A model generated the notes under the pieces. It was not told where the DNA came from. It worked only from the letters and a program-made list of their open reading frames with translations, and searched no databases. Positions 38,258 through 47,180 of a DNA stretch of 64,000 nucleotides are shown here, in pieces. The DNA comes from Micromonospora sp. WMMD1128 (GTDB taxonomy: Bacteria > Actinomycetota > Actinomycetes > Mycobacteriales > Micromonosporaceae), in the NCBI RefSeq assembly GCF_027497235.1, contig NZ_CP114902.1:62001-126000 (forward strand). The letters are read 5' to 3'. Every line of letters begins with the position of its first letter. Positions within the stretch are counted from its first letter, which is position 1. Both the position numbers and the translations under genes were made by a program.

Positions 38258-38833
38258 GTGGAGGACAGCGTCGACCTCAACCGGATCGAGAAGGCGGTCC
38301 GGGAGATCCTCATCGCGGTCGGCGAGGACCCGGACCGCGACGGCCTCCGGGAGACGCCGGCCCGCGTCGCCCGCGCCTACGCCGAACTCTTCGCCGGCCT
38401 GCGGGTCGACCCGGCGCAGGTGCTCCGCACCACCTTCGAGGCCAACCACGAGGAACTCGTGCTCGTCCGGGACATCGACGTGATGAGCCTCTGCGAGCAC
38501 CACCTGCTGCCGTTCCGCGGCAGCGCGCACATCGGCTACATCCCCGGGCCGGACGGCCGGATCACCGGCCTGTCCAAGCTGGCCCGGCTGGTCGAGGTGT
38601 ACGCCCGCCGGCCGCAGGTGCAGGAACGGCTCACCTCCCAGATCGCCGACCTGCTGATGTCCAGCCTCAACCCGCGCGGCGTCATCGTGGTGCTCGAATG
38701 CGAGCACATGTGCATGGCCATGCGGGGCATCCAGAAATCCGGTGCCAAGACCATCACCTCTGCGGTCCGCGGCGGCCTCCAGAACGACGCCAAGTCACGG
38801 GCCGAGGCGATGGCGCTGATCATGCACCGCTGA
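38258..38833 (+). CDS. folE: GTP cyclohydrolase I
   Basis: 191 aa. [39 protein letters not shown] (zinc Cys and His), [19 protein letters not shown] and [14 protein letters not shown] (second zinc cysteine) are all present. It makes dihydroneopterin triphosphate, the first folate precursor. GTG 38258 gives a normal length. In M. tuberculosis the next gene is folP; here the fol genes resume only at 51.7 kb after a large insertion. Confidence 0.95.
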   Translation: MEDSVDLNRIEKAVREILIAVGEDPDRDGLRETPARVARAYAELFAGLRVDPAQVLRTTFEANHEELVLVRDIDVMSLCEHHLLPFRGSAHIGYIPGPDGRITGLSKLARLVEVYARRPQVQERLTSQIADLLMSSLNPRGVIVVLECEHMCMAMRGIQKSGAKTITSAVRGGLQNDAKSRAEAMALIMHR

Positions 38834-38896
38834 CCCGGCTCCCCGACGGCCGCGCACTCCCCACCGGGAGGCGCGGCGGTCGCCGTCCCGCGACGG

Positions 38897-39598
38897 TCAG
38901 CCGGGCAGCATGGCCAGCAGCAGGCCGGCCGCGGCCAGCACCGCCGGGACCAGGCACACCAAGGCGCCGAACCGAGGCGTCCGATCCACCCGGTCCGTCG
39001 GGCGAGGGCGGAAGAACCGCCCCACCGCCAGCCAGCCCACCATGAACGCGACCGCCGGCAGTGGCAGCCCCACCAGCAGCGCCACCACGACCACCGGCCC
39101 GGGACCGGCGACCGCGTAGAGGACGAGCTGGAGCAACGGCACCACGAGCGCCACCGGCCCGTACACCAGCAGATTGCGCGGGCGGGCCGGCCACCGGGTC
39201 AACCGGGGCAGACCACGCGCGGCCAAGGCGTCGTCCGCCGCGTCCGCCCAGCCGCCGGCCGAGCGCAGCGCCGCCAGCACCGCCGACGGCCCACCCGCCA
39301 TCGACCGGGCCGCCTCGGTCACCTCCGGCGGCGTCGGGACCAGCGAGATCGGCGGTACGCCCAGCTCACGCAACCGGGACTGCTGTGACGCCAGCCGCTC
39401 GCGTACCGTCGTCAGCTCCTCGCGGGCAGCGGCCACCGACCGGGCCTGCTCCCCGGCGGCGGTCGCCGCCGCCCGGCGTACCCCGTCGAGCTGCCGCGCG
39501 GCCGCGACGTACTCCGCCCACGCCGACTCGGCCGGGTCGACCGTCACCGTCGGATCACCCACCCGCGGCCCGGGCACCGCCGTCCCCGTCTCGCTCAT
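38897..39598 (-). CDS. Membrane protein with N-terminal coiled coil, partner of the FtsK-like gene
   Basis: 233 aa. Residues about 25-75 form a heptad-rich helix (ARSVAAAREELTTVRERLAS), followed by a glycine/alanine region and three to four hydrophobic helices in the C-terminal half (LLVYGPVALVVPLLQLVLYAV; VVVVALLVGLPLPAVAFMVGW; LVCLVPAVLAAAGLLLAML). No family recognised. Its ATG overlaps the FtsK-like stop by one base (TGATG), so the two are co-translated and probably act together at the membrane. It ends the 12-kb minus-strand block. Confidence 0.8.
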   Translation of the reverse strand: MSETGTAVPGPRVGDPTVTVDPAESAWAEYVAAARQLDGVRRAAATAAGEQARSVAAAREELTTVRERLASQQSRLRELGVPPISLVPTPPEVTEAARSMAGGPSAVLAALRSAGGWADAADDALAARGLPRLTRWPARPRNLLVYGPVALVVPLLQLVLYAVAGPGPVVVVALLVGLPLPAVAFMVGWLAVGRFFRPRPTDRVDRTPRFGALVCLVPAVLAAAGLLLAMLPG

Positions 39599-42144
39599 CA
39601 GGCGCCGCCCTCCGCGCCGAAGGGCACGAAGACCGTGCCCTGCTCCGCCGGACCGTCCCAGAGCACCGCGCGGCCGGGGCGGGGCTCCCACCACACCGGC
39701 CGGTCGAAGAGCCGCTCCAGCCGACCACCCGGCACGTCCGTGACCGCCACGGCGGTGAGCTTGTCCACCGCACCCGCCGGACCGAGCAGCCCGGCCAACG
39801 GGCCCGGCGTGCGCCACCAGCCGAGCAGGTGCCGACCGGACGGCGGCCCCTCCAACAGCAGCGCCCGCAGCAACTCCGGCGGCAACTCGGCGGCGTCCGG
39901 CACGTCCAGGCCGAACACCACCAGGTAACCCGGCGCGGCCGACTCGATGGCCGCCCGCAGCCCGGCGGCGTCGACCGTCTCCACCCGATGCCGCCCGGCC
40001 AGCTCGGCGGCGAGCACGCCGGCCGGCTCGGCCGATCCGTTCGCCAACGGCGCCAGCACGAACCGCCCGGCGTCCGGGTGCGCCGCCGCCGCGCTACGGA
40101 CCGCGGTGACAAGCAGCCGCTCGGCCTCCTCGTCCCGGCCCAACACGGCCAGGTTGCGCCCGGCGGCCGGACCCAACGGCACCGCCACCGTGCTGCGCCG
40201 GACGTCCACCGCCCGACCCAGCAACGCCGCCGGCGCGTGCACCCGGCCGGCAAGCGCCGCCCGGTGCCGCGGATCGTTTGCCAGCAGCGGGCGGGCGTAG
40301 CCGGCGAACACCACAGGCGCGACGGCGTCCTCCGGCCGGGCCGACCACAGCCGCCGCCGCAGATCAGTGAGAACCTCCGGATCGCCGTACGGATCCGGGA
40401 AACGGATCATCCGCTCGTGGCCGCGGGTCGCGCCCCGCGGGCCGCCCAACCCGCCGGCCGTGTTCACCACCGCGCTGCCCACCGGCAGGCCGGCCGCCGA
40501 GTCGTTGGCCGGCTCCAGCACCGCCGAGCCGCCGGGCAGCGCCACCCGCACCGGGAACTGCCCGAGCAGCGGATCCCGCGGGCCGCCGATGCCCAGGTCA
40601 CCCTCGCCGGCCAGAACCAGATGGATCCCGTACGAGCGGGCGGCGCGGGCCAACGCGTCCAGCCGGTCCCGCAGTTCGGTGGCGAGCCGGTCCCGATCCC
40701 GCAGCGCAAGCGGGAAGTTGTCGACCACACAGACGATCCGGGGCAGCGAGCAGTGCTCGCGCAACTCGGTGAAGCGCTGCCCGCCGGCCCGCCGGGACGC
40801 CTCCTCCCGGCGGCGCAACTCCGCCTCCAACTCGCCGAACAGGTCGGCGACGTACTCCCGGTCGGCGGCCATCCCGGCGGCGCGGACCTGCGGCACCCAG
40901 GACCGGTCCCGCTCGGTCTGGAGGAACTCCACGAAGGACTCGCCGTCACCCAGGTCGGCCAGGTAGAGCGCCAGCTCGTCCGGGCCGTACCGGGCGGCCA
41001 GGCCGAACAACGCATCGGTGAGGAACGCCGACCGGCCGGCCTGCGACCTGCCACTCACCAGCCAGTGCGGGGTCAACTCGGTGAAGCCGAGACTCACCGG
41101 CCGCCCGGCCGCGTCGCCGACCGTGGTGCTCAGCCCGTCGACCGAGTCGACAGTCCACAACCCGTCCGCCGGCAACAGGTCGGGCAGGGTCAGCCGGGAA
41201 CCGTCCTCGATCTGGCGGGCCAGCCGCCGGCACACCTCGGCGACCAGCTCCGGCGGCGGATCGTCATCCAGGAACACCGGCGAGTTCAACCCGCCCGGCG
41301 AACCGGCGCCCGGGCTGCTGAACCCGACCCGCGGCGGGTCGCCGACAAGCGCGTACGCGGTGCGCACCGTGAGCGGGGTGGCCCGGGGCAGCGGACTGCC
41401 GGCCGGCCAGCCGGCGGCCACCAGGTGCAGCCCGGCCCGCGGCCCCCGCTCCGCCAGGTCGGCGAGCCGGTCCAGGTCGGCCCGGGCCGCGCCGTCGGGC
41501 AACGCGGCGACCACCAGCAGCAGCGTACGGTCGTGGCCGCGTTGCCGGGCGCTCCCGGCGGCCACCCACTGCTCCGCCTCGGCCAGCACCGCCCGCAACC
41601 CGGCCAGGTCCGTGGCGGGCGGCGGCAGCAGGCCGGCGTCGGCGAGCGGCGCGTACCCGCCGAACGTGTCGCCCGGCCCGCCGTCGACCGCCCGGGCCAG
41701 CAACTCGCCCGCTGGCGTAGCCGCGAAGAGGCGCAGCAGCAGCGCCCGCAGCAGCCCGGCCACCCGGGGATCCGTCGCGTCCGCGTCGACGCTCAGATGG
41801 CCGCTGCCCAGCAGGGGCACCAGCGCGGGAAAGCGGACGTCGTCGAGCGGCGCGGCGACGCCGACCCGCACGCCCGGGGGTGGACCGTCGCCGGGCGGCG
41901 TCGTCGGCGCCAGCGCTTCCAACGGCGCGCCGGCCCACCCGGGCGCCACCCGCTCGGCCGCCGACCGCAGGCGTTCGGCCAGCTCGTACTGACGGTGGTG
42001 GTCGGCGGGCGCGGGTCGGATCTCGTCGAGGATGCCCGCCGCCGCGGTCGCCGCGGCCTCGGCCCGGCGATGCAACGCGGCGGCCCGACCGGCACGCGCC
42101 TTCGGAGTCGCCACCGCGTCCACCTCTCTTCCCGAGGCCGACAT
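39598..42144 (-). CDS. FtsK/EccC-like protein with degenerate P-loop (predicted pseudo-ATPase)
   Basis: 848 aa, no transmembrane helix seen. The fold resembles the FtsK/SpoIIIE domains of EccC: TPHWLVSGRSQAGRSAFLTD at about residue 365, LYLADLGDGESFVEFL, PRIVCVVDNFPLAL and a second repeat (AAGRNLAVLGRDEEAERLL). The Walker A lysine is arginine (GRSQAGRS), the second P-loop is lost and Walker B lacks the usual DE, so ATP hydrolysis is doubtful. The N-terminus has helices (AAALHRRAEAAATAAAG, then LRSAAERVAPGWAGAPLE) common in actinobacterial FtsK-like proteins. Start ATG 42144; a GTG about 36 bases inside with AGAGAGG before it is possible. Confidence 0.8.
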   Translation of the reverse strand: MSASGREVDAVATPKARAGRAAALHRRAEAAATAAAGILDEIRPAPADHHRQYELAERLRSAAERVAPGWAGAPLEALAPTTPPGDGPPPGVRVGVAAPLDDVRFPALVPLLGSGHLSVDADATDPRVAGLLRALLLRLFAATPAGELLARAVDGGPGDTFGGYAPLADAGLLPPPATDLAGLRAVLAEAEQWVAAGSARQRGHDRTLLLVVAALPDGAARADLDRLADLAERGPRAGLHLVAAGWPAGSPLPRATPLTVRTAYALVGDPPRVGFSSPGAGSPGGLNSPVFLDDDPPPELVAEVCRRLARQIEDGSRLTLPDLLPADGLWTVDSVDGLSTTVGDAAGRPVSLGFTELTPHWLVSGRSQAGRSAFLTDALFGLAARYGPDELALYLADLGDGESFVEFLQTERDRSWVPQVRAAGMAADREYVADLFGELEAELRRREEASRRAGGQRFTELREHCSLPRIVCVVDNFPLALRDRDRLATELRDRLDALARAARSYGIHLVLAGEGDLGIGGPRDPLLGQFPVRVALPGGSAVLEPANDSAAGLPVGSAVVNTAGGLGGPRGATRGHERMIRFPDPYGDPEVLTDLRRRLWSARPEDAVAPVVFAGYARPLLANDPRHRAALAGRVHAPAALLGRAVDVRRSTVAVPLGPAAGRNLAVLGRDEEAERLLVTAVRSAAAAHPDAGRFVLAPLANGSAEPAGVLAAELAGRHRVETVDAAGLRAAIESAAPGYLVVFGLDVPDAAELPPELLRALLLEGPPSGRHLLGWWRTPGPLAGLLGPAGAVDKLTAVAVTDVPGGRLERLFDRPVWWEPRPGRAVLWDGPAEQGTVFVPFGAEGGA

Positions 42145-42337
42145 CTTCCCCCCGAGCTGTGACGGTAACCCAGCCGGGAGCCCTCCACCGGGATGTCGGT
42201 CGGCGCGGTGGGCCGCACGCCGGTGACCAGCCTCACCCGATCACCGGACGGCGTCCGCCCGGCGGTTCGCCACGATCCGCCAGTTCTGAGGCATTGGGTA
42301 CGCGGCGCGCAGCCGATAGCCTCAGGAGGTGGAATCA

Positions 42338-42901
42338 GTGCAGCCCCCCGCCGGTTCCCAGGTCTCCCGCGTACCGGCGCAGCGGACCCCGCCGGAGCAG
42401 TTGGCGCCCCCCGCGCCCGCTCCGGTTCCGGTGCGGCCGAAGCGCCCGTTGCGCACGGCGCTCACCATCATCGCGGGGGTGTTGGCGTTGCTCTGCGCGG
42501 GCGGAGCGCTTGTCGGTTTCGTGCTCTACGACCGGGCGACCGCCCCGGACCGCAGCGCCCCGGACGTGGTGGTGGCGAACTACGTCCAGGCTTATCTCAT
42601 CGACCGCAATGACACCAAAGCGCAGGAGTTCGTCTGCAGGAACGACGGTGGCCTCGCCGACATGCGTGCATTGCGGGCGGAACTGGAGCAGCGCGAGGCC
42701 AACTTCAACGTGGTGATCAAAGTGAGCTGGGCGCCTCTGATCCGAGCTAAGGATGGAAAAGGCGAATCGGTTACGACGACGCTTGCCATCTCAAGTTCAC
42801 AAGACGGTCAGTCACGGAGCAGCCGTCGTGAAGCTTGGCGCTTCGGATTGGTGGACGCCAAGGACGGTTGGCGCATCTGCGAGGCAAGCAAGATTAGCTA
42901 G
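42338..42901 (+). CDS. Membrane-anchored protein with NTF2-like C-terminal domain (hypothetical)
   Basis: 187 aa. A proline-rich cytoplasmic start, one transmembrane helix (TALTIIAGVLALLCAGGALVG) and an extracellular domain with VVANYVQAYLIDRN and EAWRFGLVDAKDGWRICEA, a pattern of NTF2/SnoaL-like or DUF4878-like anchored domains. AGGAGG is 8 bases before GTG 42338, with TAGCCT further up. It is divergent from the FtsK-like gene. The last about 300 bases are visibly less GC-rich (AAGGATGGAAAAGG, CTCAAGTTCACAAG) with atypical codons, hinting at a foreign or relaxed 3' half. Confidence 0.72.
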   Translation: MQPPAGSQVSRVPAQRTPPEQLAPPAPAPVPVRPKRPLRTALTIIAGVLALLCAGGALVGFVLYDRATAPDRSAPDVVVANYVQAYLIDRNDTKAQEFVCRNDGGLADMRALRAELEQREANFNVVIKVSWAPLIRAKDGKGESVTTTLAISSSQDGQSRSSRREAWRFGLVDAKDGWRICEASKIS

Positions 42902-42908
42902 GCGACGG

Positions 42909-43508
42909 CTACTCCAGCCAGAGCAGATGCACGGGCACCTCCAGGGTGGTCGGTGCCTGGCCGCGCCAGGCCCAGCGGTACCACTCCACCTCGGGCGTGA
43001 CCCGGACGCAGATGTCGCCGTCCGCGCCGGAGTAGGTCTCGGTGACCGCGCGTAGGTCGCGTCGCTCCGCGCCGCCGTCCACGTGCACCACCCGCCGCCC
43101 GGTCACGGCGTCGGCCTCGAAGACCGGAGTGGGCGGCCGGCGCGCCGGCGCGTCGAGCGAGACCAGCCGGATGCCCGATCCGCTCGACGCCGGTGCCGGT
43201 CGCCGTTCGCCGATCGTCTCCACCCAGACCCGTTCCACCGGCACCAGCGGGGCGAACACCTCCACCTGCTCCGACTCGGCCCGGTACCACTCGTGCTCCG
43301 GGATGACCGGCACGTAGGTGCGGCTGCCCTGCACCACCCGCTCGTCGGCCCGCAGGTCACCACGCCAGCCGAGGCCGGGGAGGCCGACAAGCACACGGCG
43401 ACCGCGCAGCTCGGCACCGCCGGTGGCGGGTACGACGTCGATCGGGCGGGGCGGCAGCGGGGCCCAGTCGGGGCGGTCCGCGAAGGGATCCGGCAGCGGG
43501 TTGCTCAC
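42909..43508 (-). CDS. Hypothetical protein with two tryptophan-rich repeats
   Basis: 199 aa, soluble, acidic, no signal peptide. I recognise no family. Two similar pieces, about residues 56-85 (VVQGSRTYVPVIPEHEWYRA) and 155-185 (YSGADGDICVRVTPEVEWYR), suggest an internal duplication of a beta-rich module. The GTG start at 43508 has GAGGT about 7 bases before it. It follows the transglycosylase/M23 gene by 10 bases on the same strand and so probably belongs to the secretion-like operon. It is convergent with the NTF2-like gene (7-base gap). Confidence 0.72.
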   Translation of the reverse strand: MSNPLPDPFADRPDWAPLPPRPIDVVPATGGAELRGRRVLVGLPGLGWRGDLRADERVVQGSRTYVPVIPEHEWYRAESEQVEVFAPLVPVERVWVETIGERRPAPASSGSGIRLVSLDAPARRPPTPVFEADAVTGRRVVHVDGGAERRDLRAVTETYSGADGDICVRVTPEVEWYRWAWRGQAPTTLEVPVHLLWLE

Positions 43509-43518
43509 GGGCGGGACC

Positions 43519-44685
43519 TCACTTGCTCTCGCCCAGGGGCGCGCCCCGTTCGCGCATGAACGGCACCGGGTTCTCGGCGCCGCCGCTGGACCGGTCGCTG
43601 TCGTGGTGCACCTCGAAGTGCAGGTGCGGGCCGGAGGAGTTGCCGCTGGTGCCCGAGAGTCCGATCACCTCGCCCGCCGCGACCTCCTGGCCCGGGCGTA
43701 CCCGGGGGCGTTCGATCATGTGGCAGTAGCGGGTGATGAACCCCTCGGCGTGCAGGATGTCCACGAACCACCCGCAGCCGCCCTTGTTCGGCCAGCCGTC
43801 CCGGTCACAGTCCCGCCGGCCGGAGTGGTCGGGGTCGCAGCGGGCGACAAGCACCCGGCCCGCCGAGGCGGCGTGGATCTCGGTCCGCTTGCCCGCGGCC
43901 AGGTCCACGCCGTCGTGGCTCGGGCGGGCCTCGGTCCGAAAGCCGGAGACCACGCCGCCGGGTAGCGGCGCGGTCCAGCCGGAGGCGGCGATCCGGGCCC
44001 CGGCGGCGGCGTCGCAGACGGCCCTACCGGCGATCTCCACGGTCCGGGCCGCCCCGCCGGCGAGCGCGTCGACGATCCGCCCGGCCAGCGCCTCGTGCTT
44101 GGCGTAGGCGTCGGGGAACGCGCTGACCTGGACCCGCTGCGCCACCGCGGTCAGCGGCCGTTGTTCCCAATTCGGCACCTTCGCCATCTTCTGGTAGAAC
44201 TTGCGGGCCGCGTACGAGGGCGTCATCCGCTCCTCGACGCTGCCCCAGCCGGGCCGCTGTTGGAACAGGCCCAGCGAGTCGTGGTCGGCGCCGACCCCCT
44301 CGTGCGGCAGGGCCAGCGACGCCGACACCTTGCGGTTGGCGAGGTTGCGCAGCGCCGACTCCTGCATCGCGGTGGCCAGCGCGATCACCCAGCCGCGGGC
44401 GGGCAGTTTCATGTCCTGGCCGACCTTGATGATGACGGCGGCGTTACGCAGTTGACTCTCGCCGTACTCGGCGAAACGTGGCATGTCGCCGGTCAGGTTC
44501 ACCTGGTAGTCGGGGTCGCAGGAGAGGCTGGCCAGCTTCGGGTCCTCCCGGTCGCCGCCCAGTTCGGTGAGGAAGAACGCGCCCGCGCCGCCGACGCAGC
44601 AGAGCAGGGTGAGGACGGCGGTGACCGCGGTGGCCAGCACGCCGACCCGCAGCTTGCGCCGGACCCCGGCCGGCCCGGCGCTCAC
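43519..44685 (-). CDS. Cell-wall hydrolase: lytic transglycosylase-like domain plus M23 peptidase (VirB1-like role)
   Basis: 388 aa. An N-terminal transmembrane helix (LATAVTAVLTLLCCVGGAGAF) is followed by an SLT-like region (ALATAMQESALRNLAN, SLGLFQQRPGWGS) with a candidate catalytic glutamate in MQES. The C-terminal M23 domain has RPSHDGVDLAAG and GPHLHFEVHH zinc ligands. Conjugative systems of Gram-positive bacteria carry such two-domain hydrolases to open peptidoglycan. GTG 44685 overlaps the stop of the VirB8-like gene (GTGA). Confidence 0.87.
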   Translation of the reverse strand: MSAGPAGVRRKLRVGVLATAVTAVLTLLCCVGGAGAFFLTELGGDREDPKLASLSCDPDYQVNLTGDMPRFAEYGESQLRNAAVIIKVGQDMKLPARGWVIALATAMQESALRNLANRKVSASLALPHEGVGADHDSLGLFQQRPGWGSVEERMTPSYAARKFYQKMAKVPNWEQRPLTAVAQRVQVSAFPDAYAKHEALAGRIVDALAGGAARTVEIAGRAVCDAAAGARIAASGWTAPLPGGVVSGFRTEARPSHDGVDLAAGKRTEIHAASAGRVLVARCDPDHSGRRDCDRDGWPNKGGCGWFVDILHAEGFITRYCHMIERPRVRPGQEVAAGEVIGLSGTSGNSSGPHLHFEVHHDSDRSSGGAENPVPFMRERGAPLGESK

Positions 44686-45242
44686 GGACGCTCCCAATCG
44701 ACCGCGTCCACCAGCCACGGGCCGTCCGCCGCGATCAGGTCGAGCCGGAGCGTGCCGTGGTCAAGCGGGATCGACGCCTCGACGAAGGACTCGGTGCGTG
44801 GTCGCAGCGTCGGCGGGCCGGTGGTCCGCCGCGCCGGCACGGTCTCCGGGTCGGCGCCTGTCATCTTCTCCTCGAGCGCGGGGGAGGAGAGCGGACGCAG
44901 CCGGGCCTGCCAGGCGTCCCCGGTGCTGCCCGGGCCGGTCAGCCACGCGGTGGCGAACCGCGCCGCGACCTGCTCGGGCGTGGCCTCACCCGGGCGCGTC
45001 CTCGGCGCGACCGCGGCCGGCGGGCTGGACAGCACCCCGTCCTCACCTGCTTCCGGGTCCGCCGTGCTGATCGGCTGGGTGGGGCGGACGGCCACCCCGC
45101 TGCCCGCGTCGGCCGGCCCGGAGACCAGCCGGGCCGCGCCGATCACCCCGAAGATCAGGACGGCGATCACCAACGCCACGCCGAGCCGGGACCGGAGGAC
45201 CCGGGTGAAGAGGAATTCCACCGCCCGCCGCACCGGTCTCAC
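44682..45242 (-). CDS. VirB8/TcpC-like membrane-anchored protein
   Basis: 186 aa. One N-terminal helix (GVALVIAVLIFGVIGAARLV), a flexible linker and an extracellular domain whose pattern (EQVAARFATAWLTGPG ... HGTLRLDLIAADGPWLVDAVDW) fits an NTF2-like fold as in TcpC and other Gram-positive VirB8 proteins. VirB8-type proteins are structural parts of the translocation channel. The assignment rests on layout and neighbours more than on sequence identity. GTG 45242 overlaps the TrbL-like stop (GTGA). Confidence 0.7.
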   Translation of the reverse strand: MRPVRRAVEFLFTRVLRSRLGVALVIAVLIFGVIGAARLVSGPADAGSGVAVRPTQPISTADPEAGEDGVLSSPPAAVAPRTRPGEATPEQVAARFATAWLTGPGSTGDAWQARLRPLSSPALEEKMTGADPETVPARRTTGPPTLRPRTESFVEASIPLDHGTLRLDLIAADGPWLVDAVDWERP

Positions 45243-47179
45243 CTGGCCTCGGTGCGGATCCGCGGCGCCGGCCGGGCCGGCGCGCCGCCGCGGTCCGCCG
45301 AGTCCGGCCGGTAGACGGCGTAGGAGGGCGCCTCCTCGGGCACGTCCGGCTCGGTCCAGGTCGACGGCGCGCGGCGTGGCCGGGGTGCGGTGGTGGGACG
45401 CCCGCCCGGACGCTCGGTCGGGGGCGCCTCGTCCGGCCGTTCCCGCCCGTCCGGCCGTTCCCGGTCCACCGTGGTGACGGTGTGTGCCGGATCCTCGTGC
45501 CGGGCCTCCGGCCGGAGGCTGCGCTGGTCGGCCACGACGCCGCGACGCCGGCCGAGCGCCGGCTCGTTGGTGCCACCGGGCTCGGCCACGTCCAACCGGG
45601 CGGCGATCCGCATGTCCCGGAAGAACCGGCGGTGCCACGAACCGGCCGAACTGACCGCCTCGCTGCTGTCCTTGCCGCCGAGCTGGGTGATCCGCCGGTA
45701 CGGTCGCAGCAGCAGCCAGCCCACCACCCCGCAGAGCCAGACCAGGACCACCTGGAGCCAGCCGGGCAGCGTGGCCGTGTTCATGATCAGGTCGACCGCG
45801 AAGAGGTAGACGGCCGCCCCGGTGCCGAAGATGGCGATGTTGAACACGGCGGCGACCACGGCGTTCGCCAGCCGGCGGAGCCCGGCGCTGGCCGGGCGCA
45901 TCAGGCCGACCGTGCCGAGGATCGGCGCGGCGATCACCGCCCACCGGAAGATCAGGAAGCCGAGCAGCACCAGCACCGACGCGGTCAGGTCGAACATGGC
46001 GAACAGCAGCGAGGCGAGGACCGCGATGAAGCCGGCGCCGATCCGGTCCATGTCCTTGGTGCCCTGGAGGTATTCGTACGCCTCCGGGTCCTCCGACTTG
46101 ATCTGCTCGGCGACCCGGGCCCACTGCTGTTGCTTGGCCTTGATCACGACGTCACGTGTGGCCGGATTGGCGCGAATCGACTCCGCCTCGTCCCAGGTCA
46201 GCGACTTGGCGTCGTAGAGCGCCAGGCCGTACTTCTTGGCGGTCTCGCTGTCCGCCGAGCCGAGGATGCCACGCAGCCAGTTGCGGTAGAGCATGGTCTC
46301 GGTGGCGGTGTCGCTGGCCCGTACGGCGGGCGGGCGATGGTCCTTGCATGCTTCGGGGTTGGGATCGTCGCACTGGCCAGGGGGAGTGTCCTTGGCTGAA
46401 GGGCCGACCGCGTCGTGCACCACGCCGAGTGTGGTGATCAGCGTGTTGTCGGCGATGTTCGCGGACTTCACCGGCCAGGCGGCGAGCGCGGTCACCGCCA
46501 CCATCACCAGGATCGCCCAGCCGGCGGTGGTCATCGCGTTGCTCATGTCCGACTGGCGGGACCGCCAGAGCAGGTAGAGGCCCACCACGCAGATGGTGAT
46601 GATGCCGAAGACGCTGAACACCTTCTGGTAGACGGCCTTGGTGGCCTGTTCCACGAGCGGGTCGGCCCAGCGCCACATGGTCCGCGGGTCCCACGCGCGC
46701 TCCCGCAACGCGTTCGACGCGCCGATGACCGCGTTGGCGAACATGAACTCGCCGTTCGCCACCATGGTGGTGAAGCGGTAGTCCGGGTGGAGTACGGAGG
46801 AGGCGCAGCCGCCGTCCACGTCGTACGTGGTGTAGCTGTAGCCGGCGTACCCGTAGTCGCTGTAGAGGCCCTTCGGGCCGGGCTCCTTGGCCGAGTCGGG
46901 CCGGGACGCGAACCAGCCGGCCAGGCCGGAGTCCGGCGCGCTCGGCACCGGCGCGTTGCGGCACTCGACCTGGTCCTCGCTCACCGCCTTGAGCTTCCCG
47001 ACGCAGGCGCGGAAGTCGGTCTGCCACTCCTTGGTGCTGCACAGCTCGGCGCGTGCCTGTGCGGTCGGGCCGGCGGCGTACGCGGGTGTGGCCCCGACCA
47101 GCGGCCAGGAGATCGTGGCCCCGGCGAGTACGCCGAGAACGATGAGGAGCGCCGCGATCCGTGCCCGGGCCCTCGCCAT
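45239..47179 (-). CDS. TrbL/VirB6-like polytopic channel protein
   Basis: 646 aa. A cleavable-looking signal peptide (hydrophobic, ending PAYAAG) leads to an extracellular region of about 140 residues with several cysteines. Then come at least six transmembrane helices in two groups (FGIITICVVGLYLLWR, WAILVMVAVTALAAWP; later FDLTASVLVLLGFLIFRW and VVAAVFNIAIFGTGAAVYLF). The last about 150 residues form a proline/arginine-rich cytoplasmic tail. This is the TrbL/VirB6 layout of Gram-positive type IV systems, though longer than most. It starts one base after the VirB4 stop, with GGAGG across that stop. Confidence 0.82.
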   Translation of the reverse strand: MARARARIAALLIVLGVLAGATISWPLVGATPAYAAGPTAQARAELCSTKEWQTDFRACVGKLKAVSEDQVECRNAPVPSAPDSGLAGWFASRPDSAKEPGPKGLYSDYGYAGYSYTTYDVDGGCASSVLHPDYRFTTMVANGEFMFANAVIGASNALRERAWDPRTMWRWADPLVEQATKAVYQKVFSVFGIITICVVGLYLLWRSRQSDMSNAMTTAGWAILVMVAVTALAAWPVKSANIADNTLITTLGVVHDAVGPSAKDTPPGQCDDPNPEACKDHRPPAVRASDTATETMLYRNWLRGILGSADSETAKKYGLALYDAKSLTWDEAESIRANPATRDVVIKAKQQQWARVAEQIKSEDPEAYEYLQGTKDMDRIGAGFIAVLASLLFAMFDLTASVLVLLGFLIFRWAVIAAPILGTVGLMRPASAGLRRLANAVVAAVFNIAIFGTGAAVYLFAVDLIMNTATLPGWLQVVLVWLCGVVGWLLLRPYRRITQLGGKDSSEAVSSAGSWHRRFFRDMRIAARLDVAEPGGTNEPALGRRRGVVADQRSLRPEARHEDPAHTVTTVDRERPDGRERPDEAPPTERPGGRPTTAPRPRRAPSTWTEPDVPEEAPSYAVYRPDSADRGGAPARPAPRIRTEAR

Positions 47180-47180
47180 G

